DNA of 64,000 bases from Goekera deserti (GTDB lineage: Bacteria; Actinomycetota; Actinomycetes; Mycobacteriales; Geodermatophilaceae): contig NZ_JAAGWK010000010.1 of assembly GCF_010685995.1 (NCBI RefSeq), positions 124,001-188,000 on the forward strand. The letters run 5' to 3'. Below, piece after piece: positions 1-9,220 of this stretch. A program made the position numbers and the translations under genes. The notes beneath the pieces are model-generated. The model had not been told where the DNA came from and ran no database searches. It saw only the letters and a program-made list of their open reading frames with translations. How positions within the stretch are numbered: the first letter of the stretch is position 1; every line of letters begins with the position of its first letter.

Positions 1-273
1 CGTGGCCGCCGAGAGCCAGAAGGTGCCACCGGACCAGGCGTGCTCGTTGCTCTTGGTGTACGCCAGCGGCGGCAGCAGCCACAGGTCGAGCTCCTCGCCG
101 AACTGCTCGACGACGCGCTCGGCGAGGCTCTGCGCGGCGATCAGGTCGGTGGCCACCGGCAGGTGCGGTCCGTGCTGCTCGATCGCCCCGGTCGGCAGCA
201 CGAGCACCGAGTCGGGGCCGAGTGCTGCGGTGATGGCGGGGGCGGACAACTCGGTGAGCAGGCGCACGGTCAC
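1..273 (-). CDS. Creatininase-family amidohydrolase, partial
   Basis: The gene is cut by the window start; 91 N-terminal residues are visible. They contain the family signature PTGAIEQHGPHLPVATD at about residues 28-44, which holds the Glu and His/Asp metal ligands of the creatininase (creatinine amidohydrolase) fold. The family hydrolyses cyclic or linear amides, or acts in cofactor maturation (MftE); the visible part cannot tell which. The start chosen is the GTG at 273-271; a second GTG two codons later is possible. It lies 72 bp downstream of the MFS transporter on the same strand, so the two may be co-transcribed. The C-terminal half of the active site is outside the window. Confidence 0.85.
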   Translation of the reverse strand, partial: MTVRLLTELSAPAITAALGPDSVLVLPTGAIEQHGPHLPVATDLIAAQSLAERVVEQFGEELDLWLLPPLAYTKSNEHAWSGGTFWLSAAT

Positions 274-345
274 GCCGGCGGACGCTAGGGCGCCGGTGTG
301 TCCGTCCCGTGTCGCCGCCGTGTCGGCCGGGCGGCGGCGGGCAGG

Positions 346-1737
346 TCAGTGTGCGCGGGCGGCGCTTGGCGCGACGTCCTCCGGGGTGAGCTCGATGCCG
401 AGCGCCGCCTCCATCTCCTCCAGCGGCACGCCCTTGGTCTCCGGCATGACCCGCAGCACCCACACCAGCTGGCCGACCATGCAGACGAAGAACAGCGAGA
501 ACGCAGCGCCACCGCCGAGCACGGCGGCGATCCCCGGGAAGGACCAGGAGACGACGGCGGCGAACACCCAGTGCGTCAAGCTGCCCAGCGACTGGCCCCG
601 GCCCCGGATCCGGCTGGGGAAGATCTCGGAGATGAAGACCCAGATGACCGCCCCCTGACCGAAGGCGTGCGCGGCGATGAAGACGACCAGGCCGCCGAGC
701 ACCAGGACGCTGGAGGTCCCGGAGAACTGACCGTCGTAGACGAAGAACACCGCGGCCAGGCCGCCGAGGCTGACCAGGTAGCCGATCGAGCCGATGAGCA
801 TCAGCTTCCGGCGGCCGATCCGGTCGATCACCGTCAGCGCCGCCATCGTGGCGACCAGGTTCACCAGACCGACGACGACGCTCTGCAGGCCGGCTGCGCT
901 GTCGCCGGCCCCGGCCATCCGGAACACGTCGGGGGCGTAGTACAGGATCGCGTTGATCCCGGACAGCTGGTTGAAGGCCGCGATGGCCACGGCCAGCATG
1001 ATCACCTTGCGGTTCTCCCGGACGAAGAACGGCGCCTGCGCCAGACCCGCACCCCGGCCCAGCTCCTCGTCGATCTCGCGCACCTGCACCGCGGCCTCCG
1101 CCGGGTCGGCGGTCAGCCGGGACATCACCGCGACGCCCTCCTCCCGCCGGCCCACCGAGAGCAGCCAGCGGGGCGTCTCCGGGGTGGTGGACAACAGCAG
1201 GAAGAACACCGCGGCCGGCGCCGCCATGACGATGAACATCCACCGCCAGGCCACGTCCGCCGGAAGCAGCGCGGCGATCGCCACGTTCGACAGGTACGCC
1301 AGCAGGATGCCGAGCACGATGTTGAACTGCACCAGGCCGACCAGCCGGCCGCGGTGCCGGGGCGGGGCGATCTCGGCGGTGTAGATCGGCGCCACCACCG
1401 ACGCCACGCCGACCCCGATCCCGCCGAGGAAGCGGAAGGCCATGAACAGCGGCAGCGAGGTGACCACGCCGCTGCCGATCGCGCCGACGAAGTACAGGAC
1501 GCCGATCGCGAAGAGCACCTTCTTCCGGCCGTAGCGGTCGACCGGGCGGCCGGCGACGAGCGCGCCGACGATCGTGCCGATCAGCGCGGTCGCGACGGTG
1601 AAGCCGAGCATGAACCCGTCGATGCCGTAGACCCGTTCCAGGTCCTCGGTGGTCCCGGAGATCACCGCGGTGTCGAAGCCGAACAGCAGGCCGCCGAGGC
1701 CGGCCACCACGGCACTCCTGATCACCAGTGCGTTCAT
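346..1737 (-). CDS. Sugar-porter family MFS transporter
   Basis: A 463-residue 12-helix proton symporter of the sugar porter family in the cytoplasmic membrane. Diagnostic motifs are present in order: the first-helix GLLFGFDTAVISG, DRYGRKK in the helix 2-3 loop at about residue 67, PETPRWLL after helix 6, QLSGINAILYY in helix 7 and PETKG after helix 12. The start is ATG 1737, preceded by an AGGGG-type ribosome site; an upstream in-frame ATG would add 14 residues that are not hydrophobic and not conserved. Such proteins carry xylose, galactose, arabinose or polyols. The neighbours (creatininase-type and amidohydrolase genes) do not point to a sugar, so the substrate is unknown. It is transcribed divergently from the amidohydrolase at 1878. 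Confidence 0.9.
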   Translation of the reverse strand: MNALVIRSAVVAGLGGLLFGFDTAVISGTTEDLERVYGIDGFMLGFTVATALIGTIVGALVAGRPVDRYGRKKVLFAIGVLYFVGAIGSGVVTSLPLFMAFRFLGGIGVGVASVVAPIYTAEIAPPRHRGRLVGLVQFNIVLGILLAYLSNVAIAALLPADVAWRWMFIVMAAPAAVFFLLLSTTPETPRWLLSVGRREEGVAVMSRLTADPAEAAVQVREIDEELGRGAGLAQAPFFVRENRKVIMLAVAIAAFNQLSGINAILYYAPDVFRMAGAGDSAAGLQSVVVGLVNLVATMAALTVIDRIGRRKLMLIGSIGYLVSLGGLAAVFFVYDGQFSGTSSVLVLGGLVVFIAAHAFGQGAVIWVFISEIFPSRIRGRGQSLGSLTHWVFAAVVSWSFPGIAAVLGGGAAFSLFFVCMVGQLVWVLRVMPETKGVPLEEMEAALGIELTPEDVAPSAARAH

Positions 1738-1877
1738 CTCGACAGCGCCCCTCTGCGCTCGGTAAGTGACGGAGGTCACGCTAGGCCGGTGCGGCCGATC
1801 CGGCAGGTCGAGACCGGCCCGGGCCGCACCGGTCGGCGCGCACCCGGCCGTAACACGGGGCTGCCAGGGTCGCCGGC

Positions 1878-3206
1878 GTGCTGACCGTCGCAGGGGCCCT
1901 CGTCGTCCGGACCACCAGCGGGGAGCGCGACGGCGTCGCGGTCACCTGCGCCGACGGCCGGGTCGTCGACCTGGGCGCCACACCGCAGCCGCCCGGTGAG
2001 GTGCTGGACGCGAGCGGCTGCGTGGTGACCGCCGGCCTGGTCAACGCGCACGCCCACCTGCTGCAGACCGCCTTCCGCACCCTGCCCGGCACCCGCGGCG
2101 TCCCGATGGCGCAGTGGCTGCCGGCCATGGCCGCGGCCTACCGCGCCACCGGGGTGGACGGCGAGCTCGCCCACGCGGCGGCGTCCGCCGGGCTGGCCGA
2201 GGCCCTGCTGTGCGGCGTGACCACGGTGGCCGACCACCACCTGACCTGGCCGGCCGGCACCGGGGACGGCGTCGAGCTGGCCTCCGCGGTGGCCGCCGCG
2301 GCCCGCGACCTCGGCGCGCGGGTGGTGTTCGTCCGCGGCAGCGCGGGGGACGACCCCGGCACCGCGGCCGCCTCCGCCGAGGCGGTCGTGGCGGCCCTGC
2401 TGCCGGCCCGCGACGGCGGGGCACCGGCCGGCGGGGTCACCGCGGACGGGATGTTGCAGGTGGCGGTCGGCCCCGCCGGCGTGCACAGCGACTCCCCGGA
2501 GACCTTCCGCCTGCTCGGCGAGGTGGCCGCCCGGCACGGGTTGCGCCGGCGCACCCAGGCCAACGAGCAGGTCGACGTGGTGGCGGCCGGGCAGCGGTAC
2601 GGCCGGCGGCCGCTGGAGCTGCTGGACGAATGGGGCTGGCTGGCGCCGGACGTGACCCTGGCCCACCTGTGCGCGATCACCGACGCGGAGCTGGCCCGGG
2701 TCGCCGGCAGCGGGGCGAGCGCCACCCACGCGCCGGGGTGCGACCTGCCGATGGGCTGGGGCGTGGCGCCGATGGCCGCCCTGTCCGACGCCGGCGTGGC
2801 CGTGGGTCTGGGCACCAGCGGGGGTGGGTCCAACGACGCCGGGCACCTGCTGGCCGACGCACGGTTGGCGATGCAGGTGGCGCCGCTGGTCGGCCGCCCG
2901 GTCGCGGCGCGCGAGGTGCTGGACTGGGCCGGCCGCGGCTCGGCCGACGGGCTCGGCCGGGCCGACCTGGGCCGGATCGAGCTGGGCGCGGCCGCCGACC
3001 TCGTCTGCTGGGACGTGACCGGGGTGGCCGACGCCGGGGTCGCCGACCCGGTCGCCGGACTGCTGTGGGCAGCTCCGGGACGGCGTCCCCGGCACGTGGT
3101 GGTGGCCGGTCGGGTGGTGGTGCGGGACGGCCGGTTGCTGACCCGGGACGAGACCTCCGTCACCCGGGAGCTGGCGTCCCTGTTGGGCCGTCGCACCGCT
3201 CCGTGA
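1878..3206 (+). CDS. Amidohydrolase-superfamily protein resembling 8-oxoguanine deaminase, altered metal site
   Basis: A 442-residue protein with the layout of the ATZ/TRZ and 8-oxoguanine deaminase group: a small N-terminal beta part, then a TIM barrel opening with VNAHAHLLQ (HxH at 58-60) and closing with GLGTSGGGSNDAGHLL near 310-325. In active relatives the strand-5 ligand is a His (HTHLAE type) and the strand-8 ligand an Asp (GLGVDG type). Here those places read RTQANE (Gln 227) and GLGTSG (Ser 314). His 263 on strand 6 remains. Two of the usual metal or catalytic residues are therefore replaced, so the protein may use other chemistry or be inactive. It begins 140 bp from the divergent MFS transporter gene. 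Confidence 0.75.
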   Translation: MLTVAGALVVRTTSGERDGVAVTCADGRVVDLGATPQPPGEVLDASGCVVTAGLVNAHAHLLQTAFRTLPGTRGVPMAQWLPAMAAAYRATGVDGELAHAAASAGLAEALLCGVTTVADHHLTWPAGTGDGVELASAVAAAARDLGARVVFVRGSAGDDPGTAAASAEAVVAALLPARDGGAPAGGVTADGMLQVAVGPAGVHSDSPETFRLLGEVAARHGLRRRTQANEQVDVVAAGQRYGRRPLELLDEWGWLAPDVTLAHLCAITDAELARVAGSGASATHAPGCDLPMGWGVAPMAALSDAGVAVGLGTSGGGSNDAGHLLADARLAMQVAPLVGRPVAAREVLDWAGRGSADGLGRADLGRIELGAAADLVCWDVTGVADAGVADPVAGLLWAAPGRRPRHVVVAGRVVVRDGRLLTRDETSVTRELASLLGRRTAP

Positions 3207-3469
3207 CCGGAACGGGCAGCTCAGAGCCGCGTGCGGCGACGCTGGGGCGGCTCCTCCGGCCCCGACCCGACGCCTCACGCTGCGTCACTCATGTTGGCGT
3301 GATAGTTGGTTGCAGATAACGACACGCCGCGGATGCCCGATGATCACCTCCCGTTGTCTTGTCCGCATGACCGCGCCGTGTGCACGATCGGCGCGCGCTG
3401 TGCGCCGGCCGGCGGTCAGTGCCATGGGGTCCGGTACCGGTCCGGGCCCAAGATCGAGATCGGACTCCC
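3207..3469. other. Intergenic, nothing recognised
   Basis: This 263-bp stretch separates the amidohydrolase from the cutinase, both on the plus strand. It is somewhat less GC-rich around 3295-3360 and probably holds the cutinase promoter, but no motif or hairpin stands out. Confidence 0.4.
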
Positions 3470-4411
3470 ATGCAACTGCCCTCCCTCGTCAGTCGAGTCC
3501 TCGCCGGACTCAGCCTCACCGTCCTGGCCACCACCGGTGCGATCGTCGCCACCCAGGCCAGCGCCTCCGCCGCCACCCCCTGCGCCGACATCGACGTCGT
3601 CTTCGCCCGCGGCTCCACCGAGCCCCAGGGCCTCGGCACGCTGGGCACCCCCTTCGTCAGCGCGCTGCGCAGCCAGCTGACCGGGTACACCGTGGCCAGC
3701 TACGCGGTCGTCTACGCCGCCGACATCACCCAGACCAGCGCGGGCGCCGGGTCCAGGGACGCGGTCAACTACATCACCCAGACCGCGGCCGCCTGCCCGA
3801 ACACCCGCTTCGTGCTCGGCGGCTACTCCCAGGGTGGGACGGTCATCGACAAGACCGTCGGCATCCAGATCGCCCTGGGCGGCGCCGGCGCGGCCATCCC
3901 GGCCAACCTGTCCGACCGCGTGTCCGCCGTCGTCGCGTTCGGCAACCCGCTGGGTCTCACGGGCGGGGCCACGATCGCCAGCTCCAGCACCGTCTACGGG
4001 CCCCGGTCCAAGGACTACTGCAACCAGACCGACCCCGTCTGCGGCAGCCAGCCCAAGACCGGCTCCGGCTCGCACCTGAGCTACGGCAGCAACGGCGCGG
4101 TCACCCAGGCCGCCACCTTCGCCGCCGGGCTGGTCAAGGCCGGCACCGCGCCGACCACGCCCACGCCCACGCCCACGCCCACGCCCACCGACCCGACCAC
4201 GCCCACCACGCCGCCGGTCACCCCGCCGGCCACCGGCACCTGCGTCCGCGACGACACCAGCGACCACGTCGAGGCCGGGCGCGCCACCGCGGTGTTCGGC
4301 CAGGCCTACGCCCTGGGCAGCCGTAACCGCCTCGGCCGGGAGAGCTCGTTCAACGTCGTCTCCCTGCGTCAGACCGCGCCCGACACCTGGACGCTCGTCA
4401 GCGCCTGCTGA
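3470..4411 (+). CDS. Secreted cutinase-family esterase with C-terminal module
   Basis: A 313-residue exported serine esterase. The start is ATG 3470, which puts a classic signal peptide at the N-terminus (hydrophobic residues 8-28, then ASASAA). The cutinase domain covers about 37-220: CADIDVVFARGSTEPQG at the start, nucleophile Ser 120 in GYSQG, Asp 187 in TDPVC and His 201 in SHLSYG, with paired cysteines. A Thr-Pro linker follows (about 226-255), encoded by a CCCACG hexanucleotide repeat. The last ~55 residues (HVEAGRA, GSRNRLG, LRQTAP) resemble the short C-terminal module seen in secreted polyhydroxyalkanoate depolymerases and related esterases. Likely substrates are cutin-like or other polyesters and lipids outside the cell. 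The hairpin at 4439 follows. Confidence 0.9.
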   Translation: MQLPSLVSRVLAGLSLTVLATTGAIVATQASASAATPCADIDVVFARGSTEPQGLGTLGTPFVSALRSQLTGYTVASYAVVYAADITQTSAGAGSRDAVNYITQTAAACPNTRFVLGGYSQGGTVIDKTVGIQIALGGAGAAIPANLSDRVSAVVAFGNPLGLTGGATIASSSTVYGPRSKDYCNQTDPVCGSQPKTGSGSHLSYGSNGAVTQAATFAAGLVKAGTAPTTPTPTPTPTPTDPTTPTTPPVTPPATGTCVRDDTSDHVEAGRATAVFGQAYALGSRNRLGRESSFNVVSLRQTAPDTWTLVSAC

Positions 4412-4438
4412 CCCCCGGGCAGCAGCCCGCAGCACGAC

Positions 4439-4474
4439 CCGTGGCCACGTCGGCAGTCGCCGGCGTGGCCACGG
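4439..4474. terminator. Hairpin after cutinase
   Basis: An inverted repeat of CCGTGGCCACG with CGTGGCCACGG, extended inward by CGGC/GCCG after one mismatch, leaves a 4-base loop. No T-tract follows, as is common in high-GC actinobacteria. It lies 27 bp after the cutinase stop codon. Confidence 0.65.
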
Positions 4475-4546
4475 CCGTGTGCGGGTGTGCGGTGCCGGAC
4501 ACGGCGGTGTGACCCGGCCGTCACGCCCGGCCGTCAGGCTGCGGTG

Positions 4547-6166
4547 GTGACGGACCTGAGCAGGGCAGACGTCGTCGTCGTCGGTGGCGGGCACAACGGG
4601 CTGGTGTGCGCGGCGTACCTCGCCCGGGCCGGGCTGGACGTGCTGGTGCTGGAGGCGCGGGACACCACCGGCGGCTGCGCCTCCACGGTGGACGCCCTGG
4701 ACGGCGCCCGCGTCAACATCTGCAACTGCGACCACACCATGGTGCGCACCACCTCGATCGCCGAGGACCTCGACCTCGCCGCCCACGGGCTGCGCTACCT
4801 GGAGGTCGACCCGCAGGCACTGCAGGTCGGCTGGGACACCGGCAGCGCGCCCTTCGTGCAGTTCCGCGACGTCGAGCGCACCCTCGCCGGCCTGGCGCAC
4901 ACCCACCCCGACCAGGTGGACGGCTACCGGCGCTACCTGGCCCACGCGACGCCGGTGGCCCGGCTGCTGACCGAGCTGACCTCGGCCCCGCCCACGCCGG
5001 GCTCGGTGCTCCGGCGGCTCGCCGACCGCCGCGCCGCGGCACTCCCCCGGCTGCTGGACTGGAGCCGGCGCAGCGTCGGTGAGGTGCTGGGCCGCTACTT
5101 CACCGACGACTCGCTCATCGCCGGGGCCTTCGCCACCGGGCCGGCGGTCTGGGGCGTCACCCACGGCACCCCGGGCACCGGGCTGGGCGCCACCGGCATG
5201 GCGATGCGGCACCTGGTCGGCATCGGCCGCCCGGTCGGCGGCAGCGGCGCGCTGCCCGCGGCACTCACGTCCGCGTTCGAGGCGGCCGGTGGCCGGGTGC
5301 GCACCGGCACCCGCGTGACCGGCCTCGTCGTGGAGGGCGAGGCCGTGCGCGGCGTGCGGCTGGCCACCGGCGAGCTCGTCGAGGCCGGCACCGTGGTGTG
5401 CGCGGTCGACCCGCGGGAGGCACTGGTCGACTGGCTCACCCCGGCCCCGGCGGGCGCGCTGCCCACCCGGGCCCGGGCGATGGTGGGCCGCTGGACCCGC
5501 CGGCCGTCACCGGAGGGCTACGAGTCCAAGCTGGACGCCGTCGTCGGGACGCTGCCGCAACTGCCCCAGGTGGACGACGCGCTGCTGGCCCGGGTGGGCG
5601 CCTTCGACCAGAACGTGCCGACCACGACCGTGTCGCCCGGTCTCGCCGAGATCAGCGCCGCGCACGCCCTGCTGCCCTCCGGTCAGGTCGCGGACCGGCC
5701 GATGCTGCTGGTCAACACACCGTCGGTGCTCGACCCGACGATGCGGGTGGGGGCGGACCACGTCTTCTCCCTGGAGGTGCTGTGGACGCCGTACGCGCTG
5801 CCCGGTGGGTGGGCCGACTCGGCGGAGCCGAAGCGCTGGCTGGACGCCTACGCCGGGCAGGTGGCCTCGGGCTTCCTCGACGGCGTGCGCCGCTGGCGGG
5901 TGATGACCCCGGAGGACTACGAGCGCGACTTCTCCATGGCCCGCGGCTACGCGCCGTCCTTCGGTGGTGGGCCGCTGGCGGCGCTGGTCGGCCGGGACCG
6001 GGAGCTGACCCGGTACGAGACCCCGGTGCGCGGGCTGTTCCTCACCGGGGCCGGCACCTTCCCGGGCGCTGGCGTCTGGGGCGCCTCCGGCCGCAATGCG
6101 GCGTCGGTGGTGCTCCGTCGCGCCGGCGCCCGGGCGCCCGGCGTGGCCGTCAGCCGGCCACGCTGA
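4547..6166 (+). CDS. Phytoene-desaturase-like FAD-dependent oxidoreductase
   Basis: A 539-residue flavoprotein of the carotenoid-desaturase / PYROXD2-like group. The N-terminal dinucleotide fold shows VVVVGGGHNGLVCAAYLARAG followed by an acidic LEARDTTGG; the C-terminal FAD closure is LFLTGAGTFPGAGVWGASGRNA. The chosen start is the GTG at 4547, about 9 residues before the Rossmann strand; GTG 4544 is equally possible. No other carotenoid genes lie near, and the protein is nearer in style to the broad pyridine nucleotide-disulfide oxidoreductase-like group, so a carotenoid substrate is not implied. Its last 17 bases overlap the convergent binding-protein gene. Confidence 0.82.
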   Translation: MTDLSRADVVVVGGGHNGLVCAAYLARAGLDVLVLEARDTTGGCASTVDALDGARVNICNCDHTMVRTTSIAEDLDLAAHGLRYLEVDPQALQVGWDTGSAPFVQFRDVERTLAGLAHTHPDQVDGYRRYLAHATPVARLLTELTSAPPTPGSVLRRLADRRAAALPRLLDWSRRSVGEVLGRYFTDDSLIAGAFATGPAVWGVTHGTPGTGLGATGMAMRHLVGIGRPVGGSGALPAALTSAFEAAGGRVRTGTRVTGLVVEGEAVRGVRLATGELVEAGTVVCAVDPREALVDWLTPAPAGALPTRARAMVGRWTRRPSPEGYESKLDAVVGTLPQLPQVDDALLARVGAFDQNVPTTTVSPGLAEISAAHALLPSGQVADRPMLLVNTPSVLDPTMRVGADHVFSLEVLWTPYALPGGWADSAEPKRWLDAYAGQVASGFLDGVRRWRVMTPEDYERDFSMARGYAPSFGGGPLAALVGRDRELTRYETPVRGLFLTGAGTFPGAGVWGASGRNAASVVLRRAGARAPGVAVSRPR

Positions 6167-7325
6167 TCGACATGTCGATGAACTCGTTGGTGACCAGGTC
6201 CGCGGGGGTGATGCCGTCCGCGGGAGCGGTGCCCTGCTCGGTGAAGATCGGCGTCGTCTGGTCGATGAGGGTCTGCACCCGGGCCTCGTCCATGTTGCCG
6301 TGGGTGTCGTCGGGCCCGTTGCCGACCAGGCCGAGCTCGGCCTGGGTCTGCACCGAGTAGTCGGCCACGCCCTGCGTGTACACCCAGCCGGTGTCGTACT
6401 GCTCGACCAGTTCCAGGATGATCGCGTTGACCCGGGTCGGGTCGGCCAGGTAGTCGACGTCGGCCTGCTGCATGACCGGGACGAGCGCCGTCAGGCACTC
6501 CGACATGCCCTCCAGGTCCTCGGTGCGCACCGACATCGACGACTGGTAGGGCTGGAAGCCCGCGTCGTAGACGAGCTGGTAGTCGACCGGCTTGCCCCAG
6601 CTGTCCACCTCGTTCTCGTAGATGTAGGGCTCGGCCGAGGCGAAGCCCTGCTGGGCGGCCTTGCCCTCGGCGGCGACGAAGCCGGCCGGGGTGCCGTCGT
6701 AGCTGCCGTCCACCTGGCCGGGGTCGAGGATGCCGGCGCCGGTCAGGTAGGCCATGTAGGCCGAGCCCTCGAAGTACCGGACGGTCGCACCGGTGCCCTT
6801 CAGGTCGGCGATCGACTGCACGTCGGGGTAGGTCGACGGGTCCCACATGATCATGGTGGGCGACTTCTCCAGCGGTGCCAGGACCGCCGTCGTCGGCTGC
6901 TCGGCGGAGTTCTGGATCGCCTCGTCGGTGGCGATGTAGCCCATGTCGATCGAGTCGTCGGCGTACATCTGGGCGGTGACCGTCTGGAACCCGATCGCCG
7001 GGCCACCCGCCCGGATCTCCAGTTTCACCCCGGTGCTGTCGCCGGCCGAGTCGATCAGCGTGCCGCTGACGGTCTTGGTGTCGGCGTCCACCACGTAGTC
7101 CTCGCCGAGGGACTCGTAGAGCCCGCCGTGCTCGCTCTCCGGGTTCCAGTCGGTCTGCACGACGACGGTGTCCGGGCAGCCGGCGGCTGCCAGGTCGGTC
7201 GCGCCCACCTCACCGGAGGGCCCGGCAGCGGCCGAGCTCTCCTCGTCGCTCCCGCACGCGGACAGGACGATGCTGGCGAGCAGGGCACCGGCGACGAGGC
7301 CGGCCTTGTTCGTGGTGCTGCGCAC
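6150..7325 (-). CDS. ABC transporter substrate-binding lipoprotein
   Basis: A 391-residue exported binding protein. It starts at GTG 7325 with basic residues, a hydrophobic stretch and the lipobox LSAC (Cys about 23), so it should be anchored on the outer face of the membrane. The fold follows the NMT1/THI5-like and NitT/TauT-like pattern (a VVVQTDWNPE opening, then DMGYIATDEA). It is the last gene of the block with the permease (7421-8332) and ATPase (8329-9117) and completes that importer. The ligand cannot be read from sequence; the linked cytosine-deaminase-like and luciferase-like enzymes suggest a small heterocyclic or N-containing compound. Confidence 0.85.
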   Translation of the reverse strand: MRSTTNKAGLVAGALLASIVLSACGSDEESSAAAGPSGEVGATDLAAAGCPDTVVVQTDWNPESEHGGLYESLGEDYVVDADTKTVSGTLIDSAGDSTGVKLEIRAGGPAIGFQTVTAQMYADDSIDMGYIATDEAIQNSAEQPTTAVLAPLEKSPTMIMWDPSTYPDVQSIADLKGTGATVRYFEGSAYMAYLTGAGILDPGQVDGSYDGTPAGFVAAEGKAAQQGFASAEPYIYENEVDSWGKPVDYQLVYDAGFQPYQSSMSVRTEDLEGMSECLTALVPVMQQADVDYLADPTRVNAIILELVEQYDTGWVYTQGVADYSVQTQAELGLVGNGPDDTHGNMDEARVQTLIDQTTPIFTEQGTAPADGITPADLVTNEFIDMSISVAG

Positions 7326-7420
7326 GGGCGCTCCTAGGGCAGGGTGGCACAGCGCCTCAGGGTCGGGGCGCTGCGGTGGTGCAGACGAGGGGCCGGGCGG
7401 GTCGCCCGGCGCGGGGTGGG

Positions 7421-8332
7421 TCAGCCGGCGTCGCGGGACTGGTCGTACCAACGGCCGACGGCCACCTTCCCGAGCCAGCCGAAGACGGCGAACACCGCGA
7501 ACCCCAGGCCGGCGGCGACGAAGATGGTCAGGAAGAGCTCCGGGCCCTGCAGCCGGGAGCTGTAGTTCGACAGCAGGATGCCCAGGCCGGCCTGGCCCTG
7601 CTTGAAGAAGAGGTCGCCGACGATCGCGCCGACCACGGACAGCCCGGCGGAGATGCGGAAGCCGGCGAAGATGGCCGGCATGGCGGCGGGCAGCTGCAGC
7701 TTGCGCAGCTTGGTCAGCCGGGACGCGCTGTGCAGGTCGAACAGCTCGTGCATGCTCCGGTCCACCGACTGCATGCCGAACAACGTGTTCGAGACGATCG
7801 GGAACAGCGAGATCATCACGCAGACGATGACGCGCGAGTTGAACCCGTAGCCGAACCAGAACGCGATCAGCGGCACCAGCGCGAGGATCGGGATGCACTG
7901 CAGGGCGACGGCGTAGGGGAACAGCGCCCGCTCCACCGACCGTGCCTGGCTCATCGCGATGGCCCAGACCATGCCGATGACGATGGCGATGGCCAGCCCG
8001 GTGAAGGTGACCTGCACGGTGCGCCACAGCGCGGGCAGCAGCTTGTCCATCGTCGGCTGGTCGAACAGCGCGTCGGTGAGGATGGTGTGCGGGGCGGGCA
8101 GGATGAACCGGCGTCGCTCGTCGAGCACCAGGTAGGTGATCGCGTACCAGCTGCCCAGCAGCGCGGCGAAGACGCCGAGCGGCAGCAGCAGGTCGGTGAG
8201 GCGCCGGCCCCGGCGGCGGGCGGCCACCGGCGGTGCGCCCGGGGTGGCGGCCTGCTCGGCGGCCAGGGTGGTGGTCGGGGCGCTCACGGCGGCCTCCTCG
8301 ACGGCGGGGCGGGCGTCGGCCGGGGCGCTCAC
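7421..8332 (-). CDS. ABC transporter permease, NitT/TauT type
   Basis: A 303-residue permease with a long soluble N-terminus (about 50 residues rich in Ala and Pro), then about six hydrophobic helices. The coupling-loop region reads EAA-like around HSASRLTKLRKLQLPAAMP, where the ATPase docks. Its GTG start overlaps the ATPase stop by four bases (GTGA), which indicates translational coupling. The product belongs to the binding-protein-dependent importer family that takes up nitrate, sulfonates or pyrimidine precursors. Confidence 0.9.
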   Translation of the reverse strand: MSAPADARPAVEEAAVSAPTTTLAAEQAATPGAPPVAARRRGRRLTDLLLPLGVFAALLGSWYAITYLVLDERRRFILPAPHTILTDALFDQPTMDKLLPALWRTVQVTFTGLAIAIVIGMVWAIAMSQARSVERALFPYAVALQCIPILALVPLIAFWFGYGFNSRVIVCVMISLFPIVSNTLFGMQSVDRSMHELFDLHSASRLTKLRKLQLPAAMPAIFAGFRISAGLSVVGAIVGDLFFKQGQAGLGILLSNYSSRLQGPELFLTIFVAAGLGFAVFAVFGWLGKVAVGRWYDQSRDAG

Positions 8333-9117
8333 GAGTGGCCCTCGCGCAGGGCGTGGCTGACCTTGCCGGCCAGCGCCGCGAACTCGGGGGTGAACCGCAG
8401 CTCGGGGGTGCGGTCGGCACCGAAGGGCACCTCGAAGGTGTCCACGATGTGCCCGGGCCGGCCGCTCATCACCAGCACCCGGGTGGACAGGTACACCGCC
8501 TCGCTGACCGAGTGGGTGATGAACAGGGCGCCGAAGCCCTTGGCGTGGAACAGCCGGATCAGCTCGTCGTTCAGCCGCTCCCGGGTGATCTCGTCGAGGG
8601 CGCCGAACGGCTCGTCGAAGAGGAACAGGTCGGGGTCCAGGGTGAGCGAACGGGCCAGCGAGGCCCGCATCCGCATGCCGCCGGACAGCGCGCGGGGCAG
8701 CTTCTTCTCGTGCCCGCGCAGGCCCACCAGCTCGATGGCGTCCAGCGCGGCCTGGGCGGTTGCCGTCTTCGACATGCCGTGCAGCTCGGCCAGCAGCTCC
8801 ACGTTCTTGCGCACCGAGCGCCAGGGCAGCAGCGTGGCGTCCTGGAAGACGTAGCCGATGCGCTGCGCGTCCACCTCGCTCAGCCCGGCCGACGCCGGGG
8901 ACAGCCCGGAGGCGATCCGCAGCAGCGTGCTCTTCCCGCAGCCCGAGGGCCCGACGACGGTGACGAAGTCGCCGCGGTGCACGTCGAGGTCGACGCCCTC
9001 CAGGGCCACCGTGCCGTCGGGGAAGGTCTTGGCGACGTCGCGGAAGCGCAGCACGCGGGTGGGTGCGGCCGCGGCGCCGGTGCGCTGGGGTGGGGCGGTG
9101 GGCGCGGGAGCACTCAC
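8329..9117 (-). CDS. ABC transporter ATPase, NitT/TauT type
   Basis: A 262-residue ATPase with Walker A GPSGCGKS (residues 56-63), Q-loop FQDATLLPW, signature LSGGMRMR, Walker B LFLFDEPFGALD and the H-loop ITHSVSEA. The signature Met and the LPW after the Q-loop are typical of the NitT/TauT/Ssu subgroup. The start is GTG 9117, set by GGAGGTG five bases upstream; a GTG two codons earlier lies too close to that site. It overlaps the permease start. Confidence 0.92.
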   Translation of the reverse strand: MSAPAPTAPPQRTGAAAAPTRVLRFRDVAKTFPDGTVALEGVDLDVHRGDFVTVVGPSGCGKSTLLRIASGLSPASAGLSEVDAQRIGYVFQDATLLPWRSVRKNVELLAELHGMSKTATAQAALDAIELVGLRGHEKKLPRALSGGMRMRASLARSLTLDPDLFLFDEPFGALDEITRERLNDELIRLFHAKGFGALFITHSVSEAVYLSTRVLVMSGRPGHIVDTFEVPFGADRTPELRFTPEFAALAGKVSHALREGHS

Positions 9118-9220
9118 GGGCACCTCCGGGTCGGGTGGTCGGCTGCGGGGGGTCGGGACCACCCTGGGCGCGGTCTGTTTCCAGCTCGTGTGCCCGTGGT
9201 GAACGGCGCTGTCCCGCTCA

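Noticed and set aside
298-3319. Long open frames antisense to the transporter and amidohydrolase genes
   Set aside because: They are Arg/Gly/Pro/Ala-rich, lack domain motifs and mirror the third-position GC bias of the true genes.
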